A stretch of DNA of 64,000 bases from Streptomyces sp. GESEQ-4. Lineage in GTDB: Bacteria; Actinomycetota; Actinomycetes; Streptomycetales; Streptomycetaceae. The notes below the pieces were generated by a model. It ran no database searches. It was not told the DNA's origin and saw only the letters and a list, made by a program, of their open reading frames with translations. The DNA is taken from contig NZ_JAFFSU010000013.1 in the NCBI RefSeq assembly GCF_017948455.1, positions 202,857 to 266,856 of the forward strand, read 5' to 3'. The position numbers were made by a program, and so were the translations under genes. Below are positions 50,164-59,464 of this stretch, piece by piece (position 1 is the first letter of the stretch; every line of letters begins with the position of its first letter).

Positions 50164-50937
50164 ATGAGCCTTGCCCGGCAACCGCAGCGCAGAGCCGTTC
50201 TCACCGGAGGGCTGCTGGCTACCGCGGCCCTGATAACCGGCTGTTCGTCGAAGGACGACAGCAAGACCGCGGAGAAGACGACGGCCGTGGGAGCGGCGGC
50301 GGCGACCCCCTCACCCTCCACGAGCGCGCCCCCCGGTTCTCCCTGGGCGGCGTTCGCGCGGCTGATGGAGGGCAACGAGCGCTGGGTGGACGGGGCTCTG
50401 CAGCACCCCGACCGGGATCCCGGGCGGCGCGATTTCGTCGCCGAGGAGCAGGACCCGTACGGCGTGATCCTCTCCTGCATCGACTCCCGCGTGCCACCGG
50501 AGCTGATCTTCGACACCGGGCTCGGCGACCTGTTCGTGATGCGCACCGGCGGGCAGGTGGTCGCCCCGGTGGTCACCGGTTCCGTCGAGTACGGGCCCAT
50601 GACCTCGGGGACGCCGCTGATCGTCGTCCTCGGGCACCAGCGCTGCGGTGCGGTCAAGGCGGCGCACAAGGCGCTCAAGGACGACAAGCCGCTGCCGGGC
50701 AACCTGCAGTCGATCGCCGAGGCCCTCCGCCCGGCGTACGAGGTGGTCTCCAAGGAGAAGCACGCCGACCCGGTGGACGCCATGGTCCGCGTCCACATCA
50801 AGCAGACCTCCGCCGATCTGCGCTCCAACGCCGATCTCGCCCCGCTGGTGAAGAAGGGCGAGCTGGCCGTCGTCAGCGCCTACTACTCGCTCGACACCGG
50901 CCGGGTGGAGGTCCTGACCGGGGCGCCGTCCGCGTGA
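50164..50937 (+). CDS. Exported beta-class carbonic anhydrase (lipoprotein)
   Basis: A 257-residue protein with a twin-arginine-like signal (RQPQRRAVLTGGLLATAALITGC) whose end doubles as a lipobox, then a Ser/Pro/Thr linker. The beta-CA domain has the zinc/dyad motif SCIDSRVPPE, MRTGGQVV and GHQRCGAVKAA (His and Cys ligands). All three ligand positions are present. It catalyses CO2/bicarbonate interconversion, here outside the cytoplasmic membrane, which is unusual for beta-CAs but known in actinomycetes. ATG 50164 follows AGAAGGGCAG. Confidence 0.9.
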   Translation: MSLARQPQRRAVLTGGLLATAALITGCSSKDDSKTAEKTTAVGAAAATPSPSTSAPPGSPWAAFARLMEGNERWVDGALQHPDRDPGRRDFVAEEQDPYGVILSCIDSRVPPELIFDTGLGDLFVMRTGGQVVAPVVTGSVEYGPMTSGTPLIVVLGHQRCGAVKAAHKALKDDKPLPGNLQSIAEALRPAYEVVSKEKHADPVDAMVRVHIKQTSADLRSNADLAPLVKKGELAVVSAYYSLDTGRVEVLTGAPSA

Positions 50938-50989
50938 CCCGGGGTCGGCCGGCCGCCGTACGCGGCGGCCGGCCCAGGCAGTTGCCCCT

Positions 50990-52684
50990 TCATGCCTGCC
51001 CGACACGCAGGACGTCCAGCGCTGTGAGGGCCACGTGCAGTTCGGTGCGCTCTTCGCCCGACTCGAGGTCGCAGTCGAGGATCCGCTCGATGGTGCGCAG
51101 CCGTTGGTAGACGGTCTCGCGGGACAGGCCGCCGGAGCGGGCGGCCACCGTCTTGTTGCCTGCCGCGTCCAGGTAGTGGCGCAGGGTGGTGAGCAGGTCG
51201 GTGCCGTGGCGGGCGTCGTGGTCGGCGAGCCGGCCGAGCCGGCGTTCGGCGTAGTCCTGGATCCGGGGGTCTTCGCGGAGGGCGAAGAGGAGGCGGCGAA
51301 GGCCGATGTCGGATCGTTCGTGGTACGAGCGTCCAGGCGGGAGCGGCCGGCCGGGCTCGGTGGCTTCGGCGACGCGGGTCGCCTCTCGGAAGGAACGGGC
51401 GACGGCGGGGAGGCCGGTCGCCTCGCTGCCCACGCTCACCGTTGCCCCCGGCACCAGCTCGAGTGCGGTGCGGCCGAGGTGTTCGACGACGGGTCGCCAG
51501 GGCTGGTCGGCGCGCAGGGACAGCAGGACGCCGAGACGGGTCGGTCCGAGGAGGCCGACGAGAGCCTGCGTTCCCTTCTTCCTCAACTCCTCGGAGAGGA
51601 GTTCCTCGGCCTTCGCCGTGTCGTCCTCGGGGCGGATATCCGCGAGCACCGCGATGAAACGGGCGTCCCTGGTGGGCAGGCCCAGCGCGGCGACCTGCGC
51701 CTCGGCGTCGGCGGGCGAGCGGTGGCGCTGTTCGACGAGGTCGCGCAGGGCGCCGCGGTGTGCGGTGCGTTCCCAGGGGGTGGGGTGGGTGAGGCGGGCG
51801 ATGGTGAGGGCCATCGCGGTTCTCTCCAGGACTGTGACGTCCTCGGGGCGGAAGGGGCGGAAGGGGCCGACGGTAGACGGAGAGGCACGGCCGAGCGGGC
51901 TCGGGAGCATGGCGACCCTGCCCCACCGTTCGCCCTGGTACTCCACCGGTGCCACGAGCCAGCCCTCGGGGCCGGAGACGGTGGTGTGGTCGGCGGGCGG
52001 TGTCGCCCGGGAGCGCTGTTCCCAGTCGGTGAGCGCCGCCTCGACCGTGTCGCCGGAGGGCTCGCAGACGAGTGCCTGGTGCACCAGGTTCTCCAGCACG
52101 ACGGTGTGGCCGCTCATCTCGGCGGCGGCGCGCACGACGTCCTCGGGCCCGGCACCGCGCAGGGTGAGGGCGGTGAACGCCTCGTGGACGCGCTGGGTGC
52201 GCCGCATCACCTCGGCCTGGTTGCCGAGGATGAACGCGTGGACGACCTGGGTGACCTCCAGGAAGTTGACGTCCTTGGCCAGGGTGACGAGGGGCAGACC
52301 GCGGGCCCGGCAGGCGTGGACCAGGGCGTCGGGCGGGCGGTGGTAGCGGCGGACCAGCTCGATGACCAGGGCCGCCGCGCCGACGTCAGCGAGTTCGTCG
52401 ACGTAGCGGCGTACGCCCGCAGGCTCCTCGGGCAGCGGCATGCCGGTCGTCAGGACGAGTTCGCCGCCTTTGAGGAAGGAGGCGGGGTCGGTCAGCTCGG
52501 TGATGTGGACCCAGCGCACGGGCCGGTCGAGCCGTGCCGTGCCGGTGACGACTTGGGGCTGTCCGGCGGCCAGGACGGGAAGGGCGAGCACGTCGGCCAG
52601 GGTGAGCGGGCGGCCGATGGCATCCATGGCCGGTTCCGGATCCGAGGCGTCAGGCCCTGGAGCCGTGTGGTGGTTCTCGCTCAC
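50990..52684 (-). CDS. PucR-family transcriptional regulator
   Basis: A 564-residue regulator. The N-terminal PucR domain (LTLADVLALPVLAAGQPQVVTGTARLDRPVRWVHITELTDPASFLKGGELVLTTGM) is followed by a GGDEF-like/CdaR middle region. The C-terminal PucR HTH is LRHYLDAAGNKTVAARSGGLSRETVYQRLRTIERIL. Members activate purine, proline or GABA-type catabolic operons. It is divergent from the aminotransferase operon across 258 bp, so it is the likely local regulator. Confidence 0.92.
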   Translation of the reverse strand: MSENHHTAPGPDASDPEPAMDAIGRPLTLADVLALPVLAAGQPQVVTGTARLDRPVRWVHITELTDPASFLKGGELVLTTGMPLPEEPAGVRRYVDELADVGAAALVIELVRRYHRPPDALVHACRARGLPLVTLAKDVNFLEVTQVVHAFILGNQAEVMRRTQRVHEAFTALTLRGAGPEDVVRAAAEMSGHTVVLENLVHQALVCEPSGDTVEAALTDWEQRSRATPPADHTTVSGPEGWLVAPVEYQGERWGRVAMLPSPLGRASPSTVGPFRPFRPEDVTVLERTAMALTIARLTHPTPWERTAHRGALRDLVEQRHRSPADAEAQVAALGLPTRDARFIAVLADIRPEDDTAKAEELLSEELRKKGTQALVGLLGPTRLGVLLSLRADQPWRPVVEHLGRTALELVPGATVSVGSEATGLPAVARSFREATRVAEATEPGRPLPPGRSYHERSDIGLRRLLFALREDPRIQDYAERRLGRLADHDARHGTDLLTTLRHYLDAAGNKTVAARSGGLSRETVYQRLRTIERILDCDLESGEERTELHVALTALDVLRVGQA

Positions 52685-52942
52685 GGTGCCTCCATGGGGT
52701 CCCTGCTCGCGACCCCCGAGAACTCGGGACGTGCCCTGTCACTCTGACAAGCACCGCTGACCTGCGCAAGAGCCCGCAGACGGCGGCGGCGAGGCCTGCG
52801 GGCCGGGTACAGGGTCCCGTATGCCTGACACAACGTCCGGATCCCGCGCCGCGCCCGGACAGATCGCGCGTTGGCCCGGCCCCGGTCCGCGGAGATGCTC
52901 AGTAGGACCGGAGCAGACCGCCGACCCCGCCGGGAGACGAAC

Positions 52943-54211
52943 ATGACCGCACTGTCGCCGCACCTTCGCCAGGCCACACCCGTGACGGCGGTCCGGGGCG
53001 AGGGCGTCCACCTCTACGGCGAGGACGGCCGCCGCTACCTGGACTTCACCGCCGGCATCGGCGTCACCAGCACCGGACACTGCCACCCCAAGGTCGTGGC
53101 GGCGGCCCAGGAACAGGTCGGCACGCTCATCCACGGCCAGTACACGACGGTCATGCACCAGCCCCTGCGCCGACTGGTCGAGAAGCTCGGTGAGGTACTG
53201 CCGGCCGGCCTGGACAGCCTGTTCTTCACCAACTCCGGCAGCGAGGCGGTCGAGGCCGCACTGCGGCTGGCCCGCCAGGCCACCGGCCGACCCAACGTCG
53301 TCGTCTGCCACGGCGGCTTCCACGGCCGTACGGTCGCCGCCGCCTCCATGACCACGTCCGGCACCCGCTTCCGCTCCGGCTTCTCCCCGCTGATGAGCGG
53401 CGTCGTCGTCACCCCCTTCCCGACGGCCTACCGCTACGGCTGGGACGAGGACACCGCGACCCGCTTCGCCCTCAAGGAGCTCGACTACACCCTCCAGACG
53501 ATCTCCTCACCCGCCGACACAGCCGCGATCATCGTCGAGCCGGTGCTCGGCGAGGGCGGCTACGTCCCCGCGAACCGCGCCTTCATGGAGGGCCTGCGGG
53601 AGCGCGCCGACCGCCACGGCTTCCTCCTCATCCTCGACGAGGTGCAGACGGGCGTCGGCCGCACCGGCCGCTTCTGGGGCCACGACCACTTCGGTGTCAC
53701 CCCGGACATCCTCGTCACCGCCAAGGGCCTGGCCAGCGGCTTCCCGATCTCCGGCATCGCCGCCTCCGAGGAGCTGATGACCAAGGCATGGCCCGGCTCG
53801 CAGGGCGGCACGTACGGCGCCAACGCCGTCGCCTGCGCCGCGGCCTGCGCGACCCTCGATGTCGTACGCGACGAGAAGCTCGTCGAGAACGCCGACGCGA
53901 TGGGCGCACGGCTGCGCGCCGGTCTGGAGGCGGTCGCCGACCGGACCCCGGGCATCGGCGACGTACGGGGCCTCGGACTGATGCTGGCCACCGAGTTCGT
54001 CACCGAGGACGGCAGCCCGGACCCCGACACCGCCGCCCGCGTGCAGCGCGCCGCCGTCGACGAGGGCCTGCTCCTGCTGCTGTGCGGGGCTTGGAACCAG
54101 GTCGTCCGCATGATCCCGGCGCTCGTCATCGACGAGGCGGCCGTGGACGAGGGCCTCCGGGCATGGGCGACCGCGGTGGAAGTCGGCACCTCGGGACCAG
54201 CGGCACGATGA
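52943..54211 (+). CDS. gabT: Class III PLP aminotransferase (4-aminobutyrate type)
   Basis: A 422-residue fold-type I, class III aminotransferase: YLDFTAGIGVTSTGHCHPKVVAAA, FFTNSGSEAVEAALRLAR, CHGGFHGRTVAAASMT, IIVEPVLGEGGYVPAN, LILDEVQTGVGRTGRFW and the PLP-lysine in VTAKGLASGFPISG. GABA or another omega-amino acid is the likely donor because a succinate-semialdehyde dehydrogenase is two genes on. ATG 52943 follows GGGAGACG. The stop overlaps the next gene (ATGA). Confidence 0.88.
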   Translation: MTALSPHLRQATPVTAVRGEGVHLYGEDGRRYLDFTAGIGVTSTGHCHPKVVAAAQEQVGTLIHGQYTTVMHQPLRRLVEKLGEVLPAGLDSLFFTNSGSEAVEAALRLARQATGRPNVVVCHGGFHGRTVAAASMTTSGTRFRSGFSPLMSGVVVTPFPTAYRYGWDEDTATRFALKELDYTLQTISSPADTAAIIVEPVLGEGGYVPANRAFMEGLRERADRHGFLLILDEVQTGVGRTGRFWGHDHFGVTPDILVTAKGLASGFPISGIAASEELMTKAWPGSQGGTYGANAVACAAACATLDVVRDEKLVENADAMGARLRAGLEAVADRTPGIGDVRGLGLMLATEFVTEDGSPDPDTAARVQRAAVDEGLLLLLCGAWNQVVRMIPALVIDEAAVDEGLRAWATAVEVGTSGPAAR

Positions 54212-57084
54212 GCGACACCCTCGCGCGGCTGACCGCCCGGCTCACCGAGACCGCCCCCGGCCTGCGGGTGGAGACCGGCCCGGGCGCCACCGGCCTCTAC
54301 GCCTACGACGCCTCCAACTACCGGGTCCCGCCACGGGCCGTGGCCTTCCCCCGCGGCGCCGACGACGTGGTCGCGGTGGTACGGGCCTGCCGGGAGACGG
54401 GCGTCCCGGTCACCGCGCGCGGCGGCGGTACGAGCATGGCGGGCAACGCGGTCGGACCGGGCGTAGTCCTGGACTTCTCCCGGTACATGAACCGGATCCT
54501 GGACATCGACCCGGCCGCACGGACCGCACGCGTCGAGGCCGGAGTGATCCTGGACGCGCTGCGCGATGCCACCGCCCCGCACGGCCTCACCTTCGGCCCC
54601 GACCCCTCCTCGCACAGCCGCTGCACCCTCGGCGGCATGATCGGCAACGACGCGTGCGGCAACCGCTCGGTGCGGCACGGGCGCACCAGTACCCACATCG
54701 AGGCACTGGAGATCGTGACGGCCGACGGCGTGCGAGCCGTCGCCGACCGCACCGGTCTGCGACCGGTGGACCCCGCGGACACAGAACAAGTCGCCCGGCT
54801 GGAAGCGGACGTACGCCACCTGATCGACGCCAACCTGGCCCCGATCCGCACCGAACTGGGCCGCATCCCGCGCCAGGTCTCCGGCTACCAACTGCACCGC
54901 CTGCTGCCCGAGCACGGCTTCGACCTGGCCCGCGCCCTGGTCGGCACCGAGGGCTCCTGTGCCGTCGTCACCGCCGCGACGGTCCGCCTCGTGGCCACCG
55001 CACCGGCGTCGGCGCTGCTCACCCTCGGATACGACGATGTCGTCGACGCCGCCGAGGACGTAACGGAGATCCTGCGTTGGCACCCCACCGCCGTGGAGGG
55101 CATGGACGAGGCGATCGTCGCCACCATGCGCGCCCGGCGCGGACCGGACTCCGTGACCGGACTGCCCGAGGGACGCGCCTGGCTGTACGTCGAACTCGAC
55201 GGCGACGACCAGGCGGCGGTCGACGCCCGCGCCGCCGAACTGCTGGACGTGCTCAAGGCACAGGGCCGCATGACCGGCGGACGGGTCGTGGAGACCGCGG
55301 CCGAGCGGCGCTCGCTGTGGCGGGTCCGCGAGGACGGGGCCGGGCTCGCCGCCCGACTCGTCGACGGCGGGGAGTCCTGGCCCGGCTGGGAGGACGCGGC
55401 GGTCGCGCCCGAGAACCTGGCCGCCTACCTGCGGGACTTCCGCAAACTGCTGGACTCCCACGAGCTGACCGGGGTGCTGTACGGCCACTTCGGCGCGGGC
55501 TGTGTCCACGTGCGCATCGACTTCGACCTGGCCACGGACACCGGCCGGGCCGCCACCCGCCGCTTCCTCTCCGAAGCCGCCGCCCTGGTCGTCGAGCACG
55601 GCGGCACCCTGTCCGGCGAACACGGGGACGGGCGGGCGCGCGGTGAGCTGCTGGAGATCATGTACAGCCGGCGCATGATCCGGACGTTCGCCGCCTTCAA
55701 GGAGATCTTCGACCCCGAGGGGCTGCTCAACCCCGGCGTCATCGTGGCCCCGGCCCCGCTCGACGCCGACCTGGCACTGCGCCAACTCCCGCTCCTCGAA
55801 ACGACGTTCACCTTCCCGCACGACGAGGAGGGCTTCACCGGCGCCGTACGCCGCTGCGTCGGCGTTGGCCGCTGCCGCAGCGACGCGGGCGGCGTGATGT
55901 GTCCCAGCTACCGGGCCACGGGCGAGGAGAACGACTCCACCCGCGGCCGGGCCCGCCTCCTCCAGGAGATGGTGCGGGGCGGGACCGTCCAGGACGGCTG
56001 GCGTTCGACGGAGGTGCGCGACGCCCTCGATCTGTGCCTGTCCTGCAAGGCGTGCTCCAGTGACTGCCCGGTCGGCGTCGACATGGCCACGTACAAGGCG
56101 GAGTTCCTGCACCAGCACTACAAGGGTCGCTTGAGGCCCCGCTCGCACTACTCGCTGGGCTGGCTGCCGCTGACCTCGGCCCTCGCCGGATTCGCGGCCC
56201 GCCCCCTCAACGCGCTGTTGAGCGGACCGTTCGGCAAGCTGCTCGCCCGACTCGGCGGCGTGACCACGAAGCGCCGGATCCCGGCCTTCGCCTCCCGGCG
56301 TGCACGCCGCAAGGTCCTGCGGGCGGCGAAGACGGACGCACCGGCGAAAGCCCTGCTCTTCGTCGACAGCTTCACCCGCGCCTTCCGCCCCGAGGTCGCG
56401 GGCGCCGCGAGCCGCGTGCTCGCCGACGCCGGCATCCCCTGCACGGCTCAGGACGGCCTGTGCTGCGGCCTGACCTGGGTCAGCACCGGGCAACTGTCCA
56501 CCGCCCGCCGCATCATGGCCCGCACGGTCGCCCACCTCGACAACGGCGACGACCGGCCCATCGTCGTGGCCGAACCCAGCTGCGCCGCCGCCCTCAAACG
56601 CGACGTGCCCGAACTGCTCGGCACCGAAGCCGCCCAGCGCGTAGCGGCCCGCGTCCACACGCTCACCGGCGCCCTGACCGACCTCGCCACTCCCGACTGG
56701 ACCCCACCGGAACTGCCGGACACCGTCGTCCTGCAGACCCACTGCCACGAGTACGCCACCTTCCAGGGCCGCCACCCCCGCGACCTGCTCGGCCGCCTCG
56801 GCGTCGGGAAGGTCGACGAGGCCGAGGGCTGCTGCGGACTCGCCGGGAACTTCGGGTTCGAGGAGCAGCACTACGACACGTCGATGGCCGTCGCCGACCT
56901 GGCCCTGAAACCACGCCTCGACGCCATCACCCCGGACGCATCAACCGTCGTCGTGGCCGACGGCTTCAGCTGCGCCACCCAGATCGACCACCTCGCCGGT
57001 GACCGGGGCATCCGCGCCCTGCACCTCGCGGAACTGCTCGACCCCGCCGCCGATCAAGCCGCTCGACCAGGAGGAACCCCATGA
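54208..57084 (+). CDS. FAD-linked / 4Fe-4S oxidoreductase (YdiJ/D-2-hydroxyglutarate dehydrogenase type)
   Basis: A 958-residue protein with the same order of domains as the one at 14506: FAD-binding (RGGGTSMAGNAVGPGVVLDFSR, TLGGMIGNDACGNRSVRHG), the FAD C-domain with SGEHGDGRARGELLE, ferredoxin cysteines (CVGVGRCRSD, MCPSYR, CLSCKACSSDCPVGVDMATYK) and CCG domains (DGLCCGLTWV, EGCCGLAGNFGFE). It is coupled by ATGA overlaps to genes on both sides. In an omega-amino-acid operon it may oxidise a 2-hydroxyacid such as D-2-hydroxyglutarate; the substrate is not proven. Confidence 0.87.
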   Translation: MSDTLARLTARLTETAPGLRVETGPGATGLYAYDASNYRVPPRAVAFPRGADDVVAVVRACRETGVPVTARGGGTSMAGNAVGPGVVLDFSRYMNRILDIDPAARTARVEAGVILDALRDATAPHGLTFGPDPSSHSRCTLGGMIGNDACGNRSVRHGRTSTHIEALEIVTADGVRAVADRTGLRPVDPADTEQVARLEADVRHLIDANLAPIRTELGRIPRQVSGYQLHRLLPEHGFDLARALVGTEGSCAVVTAATVRLVATAPASALLTLGYDDVVDAAEDVTEILRWHPTAVEGMDEAIVATMRARRGPDSVTGLPEGRAWLYVELDGDDQAAVDARAAELLDVLKAQGRMTGGRVVETAAERRSLWRVREDGAGLAARLVDGGESWPGWEDAAVAPENLAAYLRDFRKLLDSHELTGVLYGHFGAGCVHVRIDFDLATDTGRAATRRFLSEAAALVVEHGGTLSGEHGDGRARGELLEIMYSRRMIRTFAAFKEIFDPEGLLNPGVIVAPAPLDADLALRQLPLLETTFTFPHDEEGFTGAVRRCVGVGRCRSDAGGVMCPSYRATGEENDSTRGRARLLQEMVRGGTVQDGWRSTEVRDALDLCLSCKACSSDCPVGVDMATYKAEFLHQHYKGRLRPRSHYSLGWLPLTSALAGFAARPLNALLSGPFGKLLARLGGVTTKRRIPAFASRRARRKVLRAAKTDAPAKALLFVDSFTRAFRPEVAGAASRVLADAGIPCTAQDGLCCGLTWVSTGQLSTARRIMARTVAHLDNGDDRPIVVAEPSCAAALKRDVPELLGTEAAQRVAARVHTLTGALTDLATPDWTPPELPDTVVLQTHCHEYATFQGRHPRDLLGRLGVGKVDEAEGCCGLAGNFGFEEQHYDTSMAVADLALKPRLDAITPDASTVVVADGFSCATQIDHLAGDRGIRALHLAELLDPAADQAARPGGTP

Positions 57085-58520
57085 CCGACACACCCACGCA
57101 GTTGTTCATCGGCGGGGCCTGGGTGGACGCCGGCGACGGCGCCACCATGCCCGTCGACGACCCGGCGACCGGTGAGATCCTCTGCCATGTCGCCGACGCG
57201 GGCGCAAAGGACGCGAAGCTCGCCGAGGACGCGGCCGTCCAGGCGCAGGAGGAGTGGGCCCGCACGGCGCCTCGGGCCCGTAGCGAGATCCTGCGCCGGG
57301 CACACGAGCTCATCCTTGAACGGACCGACGAACTCGCCCACTTGATGACGTCCGAGATGGGCAAGCCCCTGGCCGAGGCCAGGGGAGAGGTGGCGTACGC
57401 GGCCGAGTTCTTCCGCTGGTTCTCCGAGGAGGCCGTACGCATCGACGGCGGCCACGGCGTCCTGCCTGACGGCCGCAACCGCATGCTGCTCTCCCGCCGC
57501 CCGGTCGGCCCCTGTCTGCTGATCACCCCGTGGAACTTCCCCCTCGCCATGGGCACCCGCAAGATCGGCCCGGCGATCGCAGCCGGCTGCACGATGATCC
57601 TCAAGCCGGCCCCGCAGACCCCCCTCTCCAGCCTGGCGCTCGCCGCGATCCTCAAGGAGGCCGGGCTGCCGGACGGCGTCCTCAACGTCGTCACCACCTC
57701 CCGTGCGGGGGAGGTGTGCGAACCGCTCCTGCGCGGCGGGCGGATTCGCAAGCTGTCCTTCACCGGCTCCACGCAGGTCGGGCGGCTCCTGCTCGCACAG
57801 AGCGCGGAGGCGGTCGTACGGACCTCGATGGAGCTGGGCGGGAACGCGCCGTTCGTCGTATTCGAGGACGCTGACCTGGACAAGGCGGTCAACGGCGCGA
57901 TGGTCGCCAAGATGCGCAACATGGGGGAGGCGTGCACGGCGGCCAACCGCTTCTTCGTCCACAGCTCCGTGGCGGAGGAGTTCGGGCGGCGGCTGGCCGA
58001 GCGTATGGGCGCGCTGGTCGTGGGCCCCGGCACCCGGGACGGCGTCGACGTCGGCCCGCTGATCGACCGGGTCGGGCGGGCCAAGGTCGAGGAACTGGTC
58101 GCCGACGCGGTGGAGCGCGGCGCCCGGGTGCTCGTCGGCGGTCGTACGCCCGAAGGGCCGGGCTGCTTCTACCCGCCGACCGTGCTCACGGACGTCGCCT
58201 CCGACAGCCGCCTGATGGACACGGAGATCTTCGGGCCGGTCGCGGCGATCCTCACCTTCGACGACGAGGACGAGGTGATCCGCCGCGCCAACGACACCCC
58301 CTGGGGCCTCGTCGGCTACGTCTTCACCGAGGGCCTGGACCGGGCCCTGAGCGTCAGCGAACGCCTGGAGGTCGGCATGGTCGGCCTCAACACGGGCCTC
58401 GTCTCCAACCCGGCCGCGCCCTTCGGTGGCGTCAAGCAGTCCGGGCTCGGCCGTGAGGGTGGCCGGGTCGGGATCGACGAGTTCCTGGAGTACCAGTACG
58501 TGGCGATGCCTGTGCGGTGA
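57081..58520 (+). CDS. gabD: NAD(P)-dependent succinate-semialdehyde dehydrogenase
   Basis: A 479-residue aldehyde dehydrogenase: LITPWNFPLAMGTRKIGPAIAAGCTMILKPA, LSFTGSTQVGRLLL, the catalytic Glu in SMELGGNAPFVVFEDAD, the catalytic Cys in MGEACTAANRFFV, and the C-terminal PFGGVKQSGLGREGG. The wording is typical of SSADH (GabD). It starts in the stop of the preceding gene. It completes GABA to succinate together with the aminotransferase. Confidence 0.92.
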   Translation: MTDTPTQLFIGGAWVDAGDGATMPVDDPATGEILCHVADAGAKDAKLAEDAAVQAQEEWARTAPRARSEILRRAHELILERTDELAHLMTSEMGKPLAEARGEVAYAAEFFRWFSEEAVRIDGGHGVLPDGRNRMLLSRRPVGPCLLITPWNFPLAMGTRKIGPAIAAGCTMILKPAPQTPLSSLALAAILKEAGLPDGVLNVVTTSRAGEVCEPLLRGGRIRKLSFTGSTQVGRLLLAQSAEAVVRTSMELGGNAPFVVFEDADLDKAVNGAMVAKMRNMGEACTAANRFFVHSSVAEEFGRRLAERMGALVVGPGTRDGVDVGPLIDRVGRAKVEELVADAVERGARVLVGGRTPEGPGCFYPPTVLTDVASDSRLMDTEIFGPVAAILTFDDEDEVIRRANDTPWGLVGYVFTEGLDRALSVSERLEVGMVGLNTGLVSNPAAPFGGVKQSGLGREGGRVGIDEFLEYQYVAMPVR

Positions 58521-58538
58521 CGGCGGTGGTCGTCGCCC

Positions 58539-59288
58539 TCAGTGCAGGTGGCGGGCGGTGATCTCCGCCGCGGTCTCCGTCACCAGTCGCCCCAGCTCGG
58601 TGAGGCGGCCTGCCTCGAAACGGGAGTCGGGCATGGAGACCGCCACGGCGGCCAGCGGCACGCTGTCACCGTCCAGGACGGGTGCCGCGATGGCACAGAC
58701 GCCCTGGAGGTACTGGTTGTGGTTGACGGCGTACCCGCGGTCCCTGACGCGGCGCAGCTCCGCACGCAGCTCCACCGGATCGGTGATGGTCTCCTCGCCG
58801 TACCCCTCGAACGCGCCCGTCGCGAACTCGTCGACCTCGGACTTCGGCAGATGGGCGAGGACCGCGTGCCCGGTTGCCGTGGCGTGCAGCGGCGAGGTGT
58901 CGCCGATGGTGTGGAAGGTCCGTACGGGGTGGTCGCAGTCGACGCGGTCGACCACGACCATGCTGTGCAGCGCGTCGGGCACGGAGAGGTGGATGGTCTC
59001 GTTCAGCGTGTCCCGGAGCCGGAGCATGGGTTCGCGGGCGGCGGCGAAGAGGCTGGAGCCCTGGAGGGCGGCGGGTCGCACGGCCAGCACGCGGGCGCCG
59101 ACCTCCCAGCGGGTGGTGTCCTTGCGGTTGGCCCGGAGCCAGCCCGCCTCGTTGAGCGTGACCAGGGTGCGCTGCACGGTGGACTTCGGCAGGCCGAAGA
59201 GCTTCGTCAGCTCGCCCACGGTCACTGGCTGGTGCTGGGCGACGGCTTCCAGGATGCGCAGCGACCTCGTGACGCTCTTCATTTCCAT
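58539..59288 (-). CDS. IclR-family regulator, copy 1
   Basis: A 249-residue protein with N-terminal winged helix (MEMKSVTRSLRILEAVAQHQ, VGELTKLFGLPKSTVQRTLVTLNEAGWLRAN) and a GAF-like effector domain (GDTSPLHATATGHAVLAHL, VNHNQYLQGVCAIAAPVLDGD). It is nearly identical over its first 130 residues to the next IclR gene and diverges towards the C-terminus. It is convergent with gabD. A conserved dyad lies upstream (59348-59364). Confidence 0.93.
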   Translation of the reverse strand: MEMKSVTRSLRILEAVAQHQPVTVGELTKLFGLPKSTVQRTLVTLNEAGWLRANRKDTTRWEVGARVLAVRPAALQGSSLFAAAREPMLRLRDTLNETIHLSVPDALHSMVVVDRVDCDHPVRTFHTIGDTSPLHATATGHAVLAHLPKSEVDEFATGAFEGYGEETITDPVELRAELRRVRDRGYAVNHNQYLQGVCAIAAPVLDGDSVPLAAVAVSMPDSRFEAGRLTELGRLVTETAAEITARHLH

Positions 59289-59347
59289 CCGGTGCCCCCG
59301 TAATTGTGCGGCCTCTTGGGCATGATCGTGCCGGATTTTAGCATGGC

Positions 59348-59364
59348 GTTCCACAATATGGCAT
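59348..59364. promoter_or_regulatory. IclR operator-like dyad 1
   Basis: GTTCCACA-A-TATGGCAT lies upstream of IclR copy 1. It is nearly the same as the element upstream of copy 2, including flanking bases. Autoregulation or cross-regulation is likely. Confidence 0.55.
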
Positions 59365-59464
59365 GAACCAGAAGGCTGCCGGTGGCTGTGCGCAGCAGTA
59401 AAGGCCGGCTCTCACGTCGACGCGTGCGAGCCGGCCCTCGCCGGTGTGGAGCCCACTCGGGCCT

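Noticed and set aside
53560..56871. Very long open frame on the minus strand opposite the aminotransferase and FAD/FeS genes
   Set aside because: It is a GC-bias shadow: its text is low-complexity and the opposite strand encodes clear enzymes with catalytic motifs.
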